A DNA stretch of 33,963 bases from an archaeon (GTDB lineage Archaea > Aenigmatarchaeota > Aenigmatarchaeia > PWEA01 > JAGHBM01). Made by a program: the position numbers and the translations under genes. Positions 1 through 7,222 of the stretch are shown piece after piece (position 1 is the stretch's first letter; each line of letters opens with the position of its first letter). The stretch covers positions 259,420 through 293,382 of the forward strand of contig CP070662.1 of assembly GCA_020355185.1 (NCBI GenBank), given 5' to 3'. The notes beneath the pieces are model-generated. The model was not told where the DNA came from. It was given only the letters and a program-made list of their open reading frames with translations, and ran no database searches.

Positions 1-894
1 GGGAAGACCTTCACCGGTGAGGACATAAAATATGTTTATTTTGACTCCCAGCACTCCTTCCTCAGAAGATATGGAAGCGGGTGGGAGTTCTCCTTCCAGA
101 TACTTGTCTCGGACGAGGGAGCGGAAAGATTTGCCAGGATAACCGAGGATATACCTGTTGTAATAGATCCCAAGACGGGGGAATCCTATCTTGAGCAGAG
201 GATATACCTTTTCCTTGACGATGTTCTTATGGACAGCCTGAGGATAGGCGCGGGACTTGCCGGACAGGCATATTCAACCCCCCAGATAACGGGGGGAGGA
301 AGCACCGAGGAAATGGCCGGCATGAGCCAGCGTCGCCTTCAAAGCATACTGAGCAGCGGGGCACTGCCGGTGGAGATGAATGCGGTCCGCGTGGACAGCA
401 TTTCCCCGTCACTCGGAAGCCAGTTCATAAGGAGCGTTCTGGTGGCCGCCCTCGGTGCATTGCTCGCGGTGAGCGTCGTTATTTCCCTGAGATACAGAAA
501 CTGGAAGATAGTACTGCCCATACTGATGACTTCTGTCTCCGAGATAATCATAATTCTCGGTGTGGCGTCCGTCATAAAGTGGACAATAGACCTTGCCGCG
601 ATAGCGGGAATAATCGCGGCCGTGGGAACAGGAGTCGACCACCAGATTATCATCACGGACGAGATTTCCTCCGGGGAAGAGAAGACCTTTTCCGTCAAGG
701 AGAAGATAAAGCGCGCCTTCTTCATAATTTTCGGGACGGCATCCACCACCGTGGCTGCCATGATACCGCTCGGAATTATAGGAATTGGTGTGATGAGAGG
801 ATTTGCCATAACCACCATAATCGGGGTCCTTGTTGGAATATTTATAACCAGGCCGGCCTATAGTAAAGTTATAGAAAAGCTCGAGCTTGTTTAA
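1..894 (+). CDS. secD: Protein translocase subunit SecD, C-terminal part (5' cut by window)
   Basis: The frame is open from base 1 to a TAA at 892-894, so the gene begins upstream of the window; 297 residues are visible. SecD works with SecF as the membrane auxiliary of the SecYEG translocon. The visible part has the end of the soluble P1-like domain and then a cluster of hydrophobic helices. The segment AGIIAAVGTGVDHQIIITDE is the conserved fourth-helix region of archaeal SecD. It is followed by an amphipathic linker and two more helices, then a short basic-acidic tail. Nothing looks broken. The partner secF, expected next to it, is not in the window on this side. The sugar-nucleotidyltransferase that follows starts 38 bases later. 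Confidence 0.93.
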   Translation, partial: GKTFTGEDIKYVYFDSQHSFLRRYGSGWEFSFQILVSDEGAERFARITEDIPVVIDPKTGESYLEQRIYLFLDDVLMDSLRIGAGLAGQAYSTPQITGGGSTEEMAGMSQRRLQSILSSGALPVEMNAVRVDSISPSLGSQFIRSVLVAALGALLAVSVVISLRYRNWKIVLPILMTSVSEIIIILGVASVIKWTIDLAAIAGIIAAVGTGVDHQIIITDEISSGEEKTFSVKEKIKRAFFIIFGTASTTVAAMIPLGIIGIGVMRGFAITTIIGVLVGIFITRPAYSKVIEKLELV

Positions 895-932
895 GTGTTT
901 TGAGGGGCTTGAAAATTTTTTTGGTGTGAAGA

Positions 933-1958
933 ATGGAGGCCATAATACTGGCGGGCGGGTTCGGTACAAGGCTGAAGCCGCTGACATATACAAGGGCAAA
1001 GTCCCTCCTTCCCATAATGAACCGGCCAATGATTTCTTACATTGTTAACCAGCTGCCGGACGAGGTCAACAGGGTGATCCTGGCTGTCAACTACAGAAAA
1101 AAAGAGATAGAGGAATTCTTTGAAGGAAATGATTTTGGAAAGGAGATAATCGTCAACGAAGAAAAAACCCCCCTGGGAACCGGCGGCGCGGCCAAGTTTG
1201 CCGAGAAGCATATTACGGGAAGTTTCTTCGTGCTTAACAGTGACATAATATCCTCACTGGACATGAAAAAGATGGTGGATTTCCACTACAAAAACAATGG
1301 GTTTATAACAATCTCATTGTGGCCTGTCAAGAACGTATCGGAGTTCGGGGTTGTGGATATAGAAGGGGACAGGATAAAAAAGTTTGTGGAAAAACCCAGA
1401 CCGGAGGAGGCTCCCTCCAACCTTATCAATGCGGGTGCTTATTTCATGGAACCCGAAGTCATGGACCGCATAGAAAGTGGTCGGTTGGTATCCATGGAAA
1501 AGGAAATATTCCCAAAGGTCATCGGAGAGGGCAAATCTTTTCTGGGATACAGGGTAAGCGGTTACTGGATTGATGTCGGCAGAATAAAGAGTTACCTAAG
1601 GGTTCACAGGATTCTTATGGAGAAGACCGGTAAAGAGAATTTTGTGGGGGAGAACTGCAAGATTCAAGGAAAGGTTTCCGGATCCTGCCTGGGCGACGGT
1701 GTTTTTGTTGGCGAGGGAACAGAAGTAAGGGATTCCATTTTATATGACCGGGTGCATGTAAGTGAAATGGCAAAGATGAAAAACTGCGTGATTGGGGAAG
1801 ACTGTGAGATAGGCCGGGATTCCGACCTTGAAAATGTTGTGATTGGAGATAATGAAGTTATAGAAGATGGTTCTATGATTAGAGATAAAAAAATATGGAC
1901 CCAAAAAATACCGGAGGGTTATCCGGAAGAACAGGTTGGAAATGTACTAAAGAGGTGA
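933..1958 (+). CDS. Nucleotidyltransferase, sugar-1-phosphate type (COG1208-like)
   Basis: This 341-residue protein probably joins an NTP to a sugar-1-phosphate to make a nucleotide sugar. The N-terminus has the signature LAGGFGTRLKPLT followed by AKSLLPIMNRPM, which forms the nucleotide-binding loop and supplies the Lys that contacts the phosphates. LNSDIIS near residue 100 carries the metal-binding Asp. After about residue 230 the chain turns into hexapeptide-like repeats (GENCKIQGKVSG, GDGVFVGEGTEV, GEDCEIGRD), typical of a left-handed beta-helix. The start ATG has GGTG about 10 bases upstream. Substrate (mannose, glucose or other) cannot be read from the sequence. The ferredoxin gene starts 4 bases after the stop, so the two are probably co-transcribed. 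Confidence 0.88.
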   Translation: MEAIILAGGFGTRLKPLTYTRAKSLLPIMNRPMISYIVNQLPDEVNRVILAVNYRKKEIEEFFEGNDFGKEIIVNEEKTPLGTGGAAKFAEKHITGSFFVLNSDIISSLDMKKMVDFHYKNNGFITISLWPVKNVSEFGVVDIEGDRIKKFVEKPRPEEAPSNLINAGAYFMEPEVMDRIESGRLVSMEKEIFPKVIGEGKSFLGYRVSGYWIDVGRIKSYLRVHRILMEKTGKENFVGENCKIQGKVSGSCLGDGVFVGEGTEVRDSILYDRVHVSEMAKMKNCVIGEDCEIGRDSDLENVVIGDNEVIEDGSMIRDKKIWTQKIPEGYPEEQVGNVLKR

Positions 1959-1962
1959 TTTA

Positions 1963-2142
1963 ATGAAGGTTGAGATCGACAAGGAAAAATGCATCGGCTG
2001 CGGGGCTTGCGTATCGGTATGCCCCGACGGGTTTGAGCTCGAGGATAACGGAAAATCTCATCCGAAGGAGGAAGAGTGTGAACTGGATTGTTGTGAAGAA
2101 GCCAGGGACGTCTGCCCCGTGGATGCAATAAAACTGGACTGA
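1963..2142 (+). CDS. Small ferredoxin, single [4Fe-4S] type
   Basis: A 59-residue ORF starts at ATG 1963, eight bases after a clear AGAGGTGAT ribosome-binding site. It carries CIGCGACVSVCP near the N-terminus and a lone VCPVDAI near the C-terminus. This fits Thermococcales-type single-cluster ferredoxins: C10, C13, C16 and the later CP cysteine would hold one [4Fe-4S] cluster. C20 and one of the paired cysteines near residues 43-44 could form the disulfide known in that family. It has no second full CxxCxxCxxxC motif. The likely role is soluble electron carrier. It follows the nucleotidyltransferase by 4 bases and converges on the next leftward gene. Confidence 0.88.
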   Translation: MKVEIDKEKCIGCGACVSVCPDGFELEDNGKSHPKEEECELDCCEEARDVCPVDAIKLD

Positions 2143-2147
2143 TTTTA

Positions 2148-2660
2148 TCAGGTCATTTTTGGGAGCAGGTCAAGGAAGCCCTGTATCCCGTCCCTCAGTC
2201 TTATCACATATTTCTTGCAGTCTTCCATGTACTCCTCCCTGAGGTCCCCGTAAAGCGCCTTTTCATAGAACGCGCGGAACGCATCCCAGACTATCGACTT
2301 CTGAAGAGCAGTCTTCTGTGGATAGTTGGTCTCAACGGTTCCCTTTATCTCTATGTCTATGTCGCCCACGAACTTTATGTTGGGCTTGTTTACCGGGTGG
2401 AGTACTATGTCTATGTCCAGCTCGTAAAGTATCCTGGTATACTTGTCCTTGTTTTTCCAGGCCTCCAGGAAAATGTGTATTTTCTCCGGCTCCCCCTTGG
2501 TGTGCTCATAGACCCTTTCGTTCAGCCTGCTCGGGTTGAGCTTGCACCTGGAAATAAGTATCTCCTTTATCTCGGGGTAAACAGAATGGGGATTGGGCAC
2601 GTTCTTGGCTGTTATCCTGGGGAGAATTTCGCATTCATCCTCCACTCTTATCCTTGCCAA
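2148..2660 (-). CDS. Uncharacterised protein, 170 aa
   Basis: I do not recognise a named family. The chain is soluble and charged, without signal peptide or membrane segments. The middle holds alternating beta-like stretches (YELDIDIVLHPVN, KFVGDIDIEIKG), and the C-terminal third looks helical (SIVWDAFRAFYEKALYGDLREEY). It starts 10 bases after the stop of the upstream CBS/zinc-finger gene and is read the same way, so the two form a probable two-gene operon and may act together. It converges on the ferredoxin gene with 5 bases between stops. Confidence 0.75.
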   Translation of the reverse strand: MARIRVEDECEILPRITAKNVPNPHSVYPEIKEILISRCKLNPSRLNERVYEHTKGEPEKIHIFLEAWKNKDKYTRILYELDIDIVLHPVNKPNIKFVGDIDIEIKGTVETNYPQKTALQKSIVWDAFRAFYEKALYGDLREEYMEDCKKYVIRLRDGIQGFLDLLPKMT

Positions 2661-2670
2661 TCAATCACCT

Positions 2671-3201
2671 TTATACGTCCGGTGAGACTTCCATGCATTC
2701 CTCGCAGACCCACTGGCCATTGACCCTTCGCAGGTTCTCGCTGTAGTTTCCGCAGACCTCGCACGCATCCCCCTCCATCCCGCCTTCCATCTCTCTTCTG
2801 CTTTCCACCAGGGATTCAACAAGGTGCGGCGCCATTCTAAGTATGTCCCCGTCTGTAAGAATGCCGACCAGTCTGTTTCCGTCAACAACGGGAAGCCTCT
2901 GGACACTCTTGTCTATCATTATTCTGATTGCCTCTGCCAGGTCTTCGTCCGATGAGGCGGTTACCAGCTTCTTCGTCATAACGTCTTTGGCCTTCAGATT
3001 TTTGGCGTCTTTGGTGGGAACTATGATTCTTTTGACAAGGTCCTCGGAAGTTATTAGCCCGACGAGTTTTTTGTTTTTACAGACCAGCATGGAACCTATG
3101 TCCTTTTCTTTCATTTTATTGGCCACGTTTATTATACTTTCATCTGGATCTACTTTAACAATATTCTTTGTCATCGCGTCTTCCACTGTTATTTCTTTCA
3201 T
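2671..3201 (-). CDS. CBS-domain pair protein with C-terminal zinc finger
   Basis: The 176-residue protein has two CBS repeats: one opens with VEDAMTKNIVKVDPDESI (about residues 5-60) and the second with AKDVMTKKLVTASSDEDL (about 70-128). The C-terminal 30 residues form a CEVCGN...WVCEEC finger, two CxxC knuckles that would bind zinc. CBS pairs normally sense adenine nucleotides. Fused to a small zinc finger, this is a common archaeal design of unknown partner, probably regulatory. ATG at 3201 is preceded by an AGGTGA-type ribosome-binding site. The promoter region is shared with the divergent hjc-like gene. Confidence 0.87.
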   Translation of the reverse strand: MKEITVEDAMTKNIVKVDPDESIINVANKMKEKDIGSMLVCKNKKLVGLITSEDLVKRIIVPTKDAKNLKAKDVMTKKLVTASSDEDLAEAIRIMIDKSVQRLPVVDGNRLVGILTDGDILRMAPHLVESLVESRREMEGGMEGDACEVCGNYSENLRRVNGQWVCEECMEVSPDV

Positions 3202-3256
3202 GGTCTCACCTATTAAATTTATTAAAACACGTATTTAAAATTAAATCGGTGTTTTG
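3202..3256. promoter_or_regulatory. Divergent promoter region between CBS gene and hjc-like gene
   Basis: This 55-base gap is strongly AT-rich. It contains a TATA-like TATTTAAAATT at about 3231-3241, roughly 20 bases before the rightward gene, which would leave almost no leader. A leftward TATA-like run (TTTAATAAATTTAATA read leftward) lies at about 3211-3226. Confidence 0.45.
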
Positions 3257-3637
3257 GTGACCAACTACAGGAAGGGGATGGCCTTCGAATTCAGGGTCAG
3301 GGACCTTTTTAGGAAATACGGGTATACGGCAGAGAGGAAGGCCGCGTCTTCACCCTACGATATTATAGTGATGAAGAACGGGAAGATAAACTTTCTTGTA
3401 GATGCCAAAAAAACTTCCCAGAGAGACAAGGATTTTCTGTACGTGAAGAGAAACGACCTGGAAAAAATAATCGCGGAGTCCAAAAAACTTGGCGCGAGGC
3501 CGCTTATCATCTACGGGTTTTACAGGTCACCTGCTTTCGTGGCATTCCCGGAAAAACTCATGAAGAAAAACGCGGCCAGGCTTGAGGCCGGGCTGGAACT
3601 TAAGGAATATCTGGAAGGTCGACTCTTAAGAAAATAA
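3257..3637 (+). CDS. hjc: Holliday-junction resolvase, Hjc family
   Basis: This 126-residue protein matches archaeal Hjc in layout. It opens with NYRKGMAFEFRVRDLF, corresponding to the YRKGxxxE start with the first catalytic Glu. The SSPYDIIVMKNGK segment provides the metal-binding Asp. LVDAKKT sits at the usual E-x-K site, and FLYVKRNDL matches the substrate-loop region. The second acidic residue is Asp (D-A-K) rather than the usual Glu (E-x-K), a conservative change. The enzyme would cut four-way DNA junctions during recombination. I chose GTG 3257 (giving VTNYRKG); TTG 3254 is the only alternative just upstream. It lies near the origin block, as in Pyrococcus-like layouts. Confidence 0.83.
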   Translation: MTNYRKGMAFEFRVRDLFRKYGYTAERKAASSPYDIIVMKNGKINFLVDAKKTSQRDKDFLYVKRNDLEKIIAESKKLGARPLIIYGFYRSPAFVAFPEKLMKKNAARLEAGLELKEYLEGRLLRK

Positions 3638-3826
3638 TCACTGTTTCTGCGCTCCTATTTCCCTGTAGTCAGCGTACCAATCATGTCTCTTTATCGCATA
3701 CCCGAAGTAAAGAAGCACCAAGCCGATTATGGATATTGCCCAAGAGTACGGTATCTGGAAAAGAAAATATACATGGAGCCCCAGGAGCACGGTGCTTATA
3801 CCCATAAAGGCCCACCTGTAGTTCAT
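3638..3826 (-). CDS. Small membrane protein, 62 aa
   Basis: The protein has two predicted membrane helices (about residues 5-24 and 28-47) joined by a very short turn, then a basic, aromatic tail (IKRHDWYADYREIGAQKQ). I do not recognise a family. The start ATG overlaps the stop of the upstream HTH regulator by 4 bases, which makes translational coupling likely. Its stop abuts the stop of the hjc-like gene, which is read towards it. Confidence 0.7.
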   Translation of the reverse strand: MNYRWAFMGISTVLLGLHVYFLFQIPYSWAISIIGLVLLYFGYAIKRHDWYADYREIGAQKQ

Positions 3827-4548
3827 CTGAATCCTCTTTTTAATATTCCCTTGAGCTCGTTTAAATTCTTTGCCCTCGTGACCCCCAGGACTATTCCCTC
3901 TATTTCGGCTATTCTTTTGGCTACCTCGTCGACTTTCTCAGGACCGTGAAGAATCACGAGTGAGGGTTTTAGGTTGGTGACCTTAATTGCGACCATTGAG
4001 GACCTTCCAGAGGTCACGTTGGAGAATATAAGGGCTCTGTTTGTTGTATAGCCATATATCTTTACTAATTCCATGGGTGTTAGTTCCAATATGGCCTTGA
4101 GTGAGTCCACCAAGGAATATCCATATATCTGGTTTTCCAAAAGGTCCTCACGACCGACAATTAAACAGTTGGTTTTTTCGCAAAATTCCTTTACAGTAAT
4201 TGGTAACTTGAATTCTTTGACGTCAAGTATGCTTGAAGTGACAAGATCGTTTCCTGAAAGGGTATAAAATTCCCTTAGAAACTCCCCGCCCTTTCTCTCG
4301 GAAATTTTTATAAGTGAGTTGATTATTTTTTTTATTATCTTTATTCCGGGGGAAGTTCTTCTGTTGCTTTCGTAATCTGAGATAACCGAGGGGGTGACCC
4401 CCATCTCATTGGCTATCTCCTTCTGCGAGACCTTGAATATGTTTCTCCACTTTTTTATAACGAAACCGGGCTCCTGAGAAAGCACGATCTCCCCACAAAT
4501 TTTCCTAATCAAATTTTCCTTAATAAAATCCTTGTCTTTCATAATCAT
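3823..4548 (-). CDS. XRE-type transcriptional regulator, archaeal COG1709-like
   Basis: The 241-residue protein has an N-terminal Cro/C1-type HTH (KWRNIFKVSQKEIANEMGVT and following PSVISDYESNRR, about residues 30-65). A long ligand- or partner-binding region follows, with the conserved-looking LIVGREDLLENQIYGYSLVDSL and LVILHGPEKVDEVAKRIAE. This matches an archaeal HTH family found near information-processing genes. I moved the start from an upstream ATG at 4605 to ATG 4548 because a TATA box (about 4562-4575) lies where it gives a nearly leaderless message; ATG 4542 is equally possible. It is divergent from orc1/cdc6 across the probable origin. Confidence 0.8.
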   Translation of the reverse strand: MIMKDKDFIKENLIRKICGEIVLSQEPGFVIKKWRNIFKVSQKEIANEMGVTPSVISDYESNRRTSPGIKIIKKIINSLIKISERKGGEFLREFYTLSGNDLVTSSILDVKEFKLPITVKEFCEKTNCLIVGREDLLENQIYGYSLVDSLKAILELTPMELVKIYGYTTNRALIFSNVTSGRSSMVAIKVTNLKPSLVILHGPEKVDEVAKRIAEIEGIVLGVTRAKNLNELKGILKRGFR

Positions 4549-4561
4549 ATATTGTCGTAAT

Positions 4562-4575
4562 AGATATAAATAAAT
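4562..4575 (-). promoter_or_regulatory. TATA box of the HTH regulator
   Basis: Read leftward, the run TTTATTTATATCTA lies about 25 bases before ATG 4548/4542. This is the expected distance for an archaeal TATA box with a leaderless transcript, and it decides the choice of start codon. Confidence 0.5.
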
Positions 4576-4647
4576 GTCGTATAAAAACACACACCAACGT
4601 TTCATTTGGAGATTTTTTGTTTTATTTTTTAAACTTATAACATATTA

Positions 4648-4662
4648 TATAACAGTGTTATA
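4648..4662. promoter_or_regulatory. Palindrome TATAACA-G-TGTTATA in origin region
   Basis: This is a perfect 15-base palindrome between the divergent HTH regulator and orc1/cdc6. The same sequence with a different centre base recurs at 12430-12444 and 21878-21892. A half-site TATAACA is also at 4744-4750. It is likely a regulator-binding site. Confidence 0.6.
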
Positions 4663-4688
4663 CTTTAGTTAGTTAGTTAATAGAAAAA

Positions 4689-4712
4689 CTCCAGTGGAAA
4701 TAAAGGGGTCTC
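4689..4712 (+). repeat. ORB-like element 1
   Basis: It reads CTCCAGTGGAAATAAAGGGG followed by TCTC. This is very close to the CCAGTGGAAAC-plus-G-run consensus that I recall for Pyrococcus and Sulfolobus ORBs. It faces orc1/cdc6. Confidence 0.75.
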
Positions 4713-4719
4713 CTATTCA

Positions 4720-4741
4720 CACCCCCCAATTTCACGTGGAG
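4720..4741 (-). repeat. ORB-like element 2
   Basis: Read leftward it is CTCCACGTGAAATTGGGGGG followed by TG. It has the same dyad-GAAA-spacer-G-run layout as element 1 but in the opposite direction, and it starts only 7 bases beyond that element. Confidence 0.7.
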
Positions 4742-4746
4742 AATAT

Positions 4747-4768
4747 AACACCTTTATTTCACGTGCAG
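4747..4768 (-). repeat. ORB-like element 3
   Basis: Read leftward it is CTGCACGTGAAATAAAGGTG followed by TT. It shares CACGTGAAA with element 2 and AAATAAAGG with element 1, but its G-run is interrupted, so it is probably a weaker site. It lies directly before the orc1/cdc6 TATA box (about 4772-4783). Confidence 0.62.
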
Positions 4769-4821
4769 GTAAATATTTATAACTAAACTCTCTATAAGAA
4801 AGAAAGGGGGGTTGGTTTCGT

Positions 4822-6009
4822 TTGCAAAAATCTCTGGATGATATTTTTGACGGATATGAAAACAAAAAAAGAATTTTCAAAAACAAAAAGGCAATAACAA
4901 CTTCTTATAAACCCGACCAGCTTCCCTACAGGGACAACGAAATAAGAACACTGGCTTCAATTTTAACTCCCAGCCTGGTGGGGGACAGACCTTCAAACAT
5001 TTTTATTTTCGGCAAGCCCGGAACCGGCAAGACCGCCGTTTCCTTTCTGGTATCCAAAAAACTCAGGGAAAAGAGCAACAAGAATGTAAACCTTTTTTAT
5101 CTCAACTGCAAGATGAGAAATGTCGCTGATACAGAGTACAGACTCATGGCACAGTTGGCAAGGGAACTTGGTGAATTCGTTCCCGTCACAGGACTCCCCA
5201 CGGACCACGTTTACGGCCTTTTTTTCAAGGCCCTTGACAAAAGAGGTGGGGTGGTTATATTGGTGCTGGACGAGATAGATGCCCTGGTGGAGAAAATTGG
5301 CGACAACTTTCTGTACAATCTGACAAGGATAAATGAGGATCTGAAGAACACTCAGGTAAGCATCGTTGGCATATCAAACAATCTTTCTTTCCTTAACGAC
5401 CTAGACCCGCGCGTAAAGTCATCCCTCTCGGAGGAGGAAATTTTATTTCACCCATACAACGCCACCCAGCTTCAGGACATTCTGAGAAAAAGGTCTGAAA
5501 AGGCCTTCAGGGAGAATGCAACGGAACCGGGCGTCTTGGAGAAATGCGCCGCCCTGGCGGCCCAGGAGCACGGCGACGCCAGAAGGGCGCTGGACTTGCT
5601 CCGGGTCGCGGCCGAGATAGGTGAAAGGGAAGGTGCCGATAGGGTTTGCGAGAGGCACGTTGACCTGGCGGAGTCAAAGATAGACAACGACAGAATAATA
5701 GAAATCGTTAGATCCCAGCCCAGACAGAGCCAGGCGGTCCTGTGGAGCATACTAACAAGAGAGGGCGACGTGTACACCGGGGACATATTTTCAATTTACG
5801 AGAACATATGCTCTGAAAACGGTCTCAAGCCGTTGACCCAGAGAAGGGTTTCGGACCTGATAGCAGAGCTGGATCTTCTGGGGATAATAAACGCCAAGGT
5901 AATAAGCAAGGGCAGATACGGCAGGACAAGGATGATAAAAATGAACCTGCAGGTTTCCCTGGCGGAAAAAATCAGGGGAATCTTACAGACAGATTACTAT
6001 TTCCAATAG
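4822..6009 (+). CDS. cdc6: Origin-binding initiator ATPase Orc1/Cdc6
   Basis: The 395-residue AAA+ protein binds origin DNA and loads MCM helicase. GKPGTGKT at residues 64-71 is Walker A, and LVLDEID near residue 150 is Walker B. GISNN near 184 is sensor 1, and HGDARRALDLL near 251 is sensor 2 with its arginine. The last ~110 residues fit the winged-helix DNA-binding domain, and the N-terminal PDQLPYRDNEIRTLASIL matches the family. The start is TTG at 4822, since no ATG fits the conserved N-terminus; a GGGGGGTTGG run precedes it. A TATA box at about 4772-4783 gives a leader of roughly 20 bases. It is followed after 8 bases by the DP1-like gene, forming a replication operon. Confidence 0.95.
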   Translation: MQKSLDDIFDGYENKKRIFKNKKAITTSYKPDQLPYRDNEIRTLASILTPSLVGDRPSNIFIFGKPGTGKTAVSFLVSKKLREKSNKNVNLFYLNCKMRNVADTEYRLMAQLARELGEFVPVTGLPTDHVYGLFFKALDKRGGVVILVLDEIDALVEKIGDNFLYNLTRINEDLKNTQVSIVGISNNLSFLNDLDPRVKSSLSEEEILFHPYNATQLQDILRKRSEKAFRENATEPGVLEKCAALAAQEHGDARRALDLLRVAAEIGEREGADRVCERHVDLAESKIDNDRIIEIVRSQPRQSQAVLWSILTREGDVYTGDIFSIYENICSENGLKPLTQRRVSDLIAELDLLGIINAKVISKGRYGRTRMIKMNLQVSLAEKIRGILQTDYYFQ

Positions 6010-6017
6010 GTGCTCTT

Positions 6018-7025
6018 ATGGATTTGGTAGAGGAATTCTTGAAGAGGGGCGTGTTGCTTTCACCGGAACTAAAGCAGAAAATAAAACCGGAGGAAGTTGA
6101 AAGCATAGCAGATAATTTCAAAAAACAGGACGTGGTACTGACAGAGGATGCATATTCACTTATGAAAATCAGCCCCGTGAAGGTCGTATACGAGCACAAA
6201 AAGGAAGGAAAGACCAGAAAGATAACCAACTTCGTGGATTTCTATAACCAAAGGTTTGAGTTTTTGAGGGAACTGCTCAAGAAAAAACTTGAACTCAAAG
6301 AGCTCGCCTCAATAAACAAACTCGGCCCCGGAGACGTGGTGGTTATAGGAATGGTCAGGGATGCAAAAAAGGAGGGGTTCGACCTGGAGGATTCGACAGG
6401 CTCCGTTACCTGTATTTCCCCGGAGAGGGTCCTTGAAGATGAGGTCATAGCGGTCAAAGGCAGATTCGACAGAAAGAAAATTCAGGTGGAAAAAACAATC
6501 TATCCGGACATATCATTAAGCAGGAAGGTTAACACAACGCAGGATGATTGTCAGGTTCTCTTCACCCAGAAGAATTTACCTTCACGTGAATTACCACCTT
6601 ACATTTTCACGTCCGACGCGTCCATTGGAGACCTGAAAAACGTGAAGTCGTGGATAGTTACAAAAAAAGGAAATCTTCCCAAAGGGGAAAGAAGTTTGGG
6701 GGCGAGCCCGCCTTTCATGGCCGATGTGATGGGGGTCAAAGTTTTTGTCCTGGAGTACAGCCACATGGATGAGGTGAAAAAAAGACTTGAAACAGACGAC
6801 GAGAAAAAGATAGTTGTAGAACTGCTCAAGAGAAGGCACTTCCTTCCGTTCCTTTATCTGGATAACGATCCCTATCTTTTAAGGGAAGTTCCCGACATAG
6901 TATTCATGACAGGAGGGAAGGAAACTTTCTTTCTGAACTACAAGGGAGTTTCCGTGGTTTCATTCTCCGGCGGCGGGGCTTTCATGGTGAACTTGAAAAC
7001 AAGGGATTACAGGGAGATAAAATGA
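6018..7025 (+). CDS. polB (DP1-like): PolD small-subunit (DP1) homologue, shortened and apparently nuclease-dead
   Basis: At 335 residues this is little over half the usual DP1 length. The N-terminal LVEEFLKRGVLLSPE, the FVDFYNQRFEFLRELL segment (72-87) and the OB-fold stretch (about 98-162, ending IYPDISLSRK) are DP1-like. So are LLKRRHFLPF (269-278) and REVPDIVFMTGG (289-300). In active DP1 the last motif is VPDIFHTGHVH, with metal-binding histidines; here the region reads MTGGKE and the histidines are gone. The DxHxG and GNHD motifs of the calcineurin-like nuclease are also absent, and about 100 or more residues are missing between 180 and 269. The protein would therefore be structural, like eukaryotic polymerase B-subunits. 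ATG 6018 has GGTG overlapping the cdc6 stop. The large subunit DP2 is not in the window. Confidence 0.8.
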   Translation: MDLVEEFLKRGVLLSPELKQKIKPEEVESIADNFKKQDVVLTEDAYSLMKISPVKVVYEHKKEGKTRKITNFVDFYNQRFEFLRELLKKKLELKELASINKLGPGDVVVIGMVRDAKKEGFDLEDSTGSVTCISPERVLEDEVIAVKGRFDRKKIQVEKTIYPDISLSRKVNTTQDDCQVLFTQKNLPSRELPPYIFTSDASIGDLKNVKSWIVTKKGNLPKGERSLGASPPFMADVMGVKVFVLEYSHMDEVKKRLETDDEKKIVVELLKRRHFLPFLYLDNDPYLLREVPDIVFMTGGKETFFLNYKGVSVVSFSGGGAFMVNLKTRDYREIK

Positions 7026-7222
7026 TCAGGACCACAATTTTGACCTCGGGAGATTGATTCTGCCAATAGCCGGAGACGGAAATTCGTGGATTTCTTGAGG
7101 AAAAATGGGCGATTTGGGGTCAGGATTTTAATTACTTCTGGGTCATTTCTATACCCAACCAAACAAATTAATTTTTAATAGTTTAACAAACTATTACTTT
7201 GTTGCTGGTCTTGGGTGTGGTT
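7026..7222. other. Intergenic region before polB
   Basis: These 197 bases hold no convincing gene. The first ~100 bases are not AT-rich, and a short frame without a good start codon runs through them. The last ~50 bases are AT-rich and contain the polB promoter and a palindrome at 7176-7196. Confidence 0.5.
7176..7196. promoter_or_regulatory. Inverted repeat at the polB promoter
   Basis: TAATAGTTT (7176-7184) and AAACTATTA (7188-7196) are perfect inverted arms with a 3-base centre. They overlap the TATA-like TTAATTTTTAATAG (7168-7181) and lie 26 bases before ATG 7223, a position suited to repression or autoregulation. The sequence differs from the TATAACA palindrome found elsewhere. Confidence 0.5.

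Larger units (their letters stand above)
4606..4821. other. oriC: Probable replication origin (oriC) upstream of orc1/cdc6
   Basis: The 216-base gap has an AT-rich half (about 4606-4690, a candidate unwinding element) followed by three elements resembling archaeal origin recognition boxes: a dyad CTCCA(G/C)(G)TG-GAAA-like part followed by a G-run. One faces right (4689-4712) and two face left (4720-4741, 4747-4768), so they flank a short centre. Origins lying directly upstream of orc1/cdc6 with inverted ORBs are the rule in many archaea. A further G-run (AAAGGGGGGTTGGTTTC, about 4803-4819) resembles the end of an ORB without its dyad. The cdc6 TATA box lies inside the region, so initiator binding could also control cdc6. 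Confidence 0.75.

Noticed and set aside
409-1029. Long leftward frame of 206 codons across secD and the nucleotidyltransferase
   Set aside because: It spans two well-recognised genes and has low-complexity, Tyr/Gly/His-rich shadow composition.
7026-7175. Possible decayed gene fragment after the DP1-like gene
   Set aside because: Short open frames exist, but none shows a motif or good start, and no link to the missing DP1 segment could be seen.
7199-7222. TTG start for polB, eight residues upstream
   Set aside because: It overlaps the inverted repeat and promoter, and ATG 7223 gives the family's usual N-terminus.
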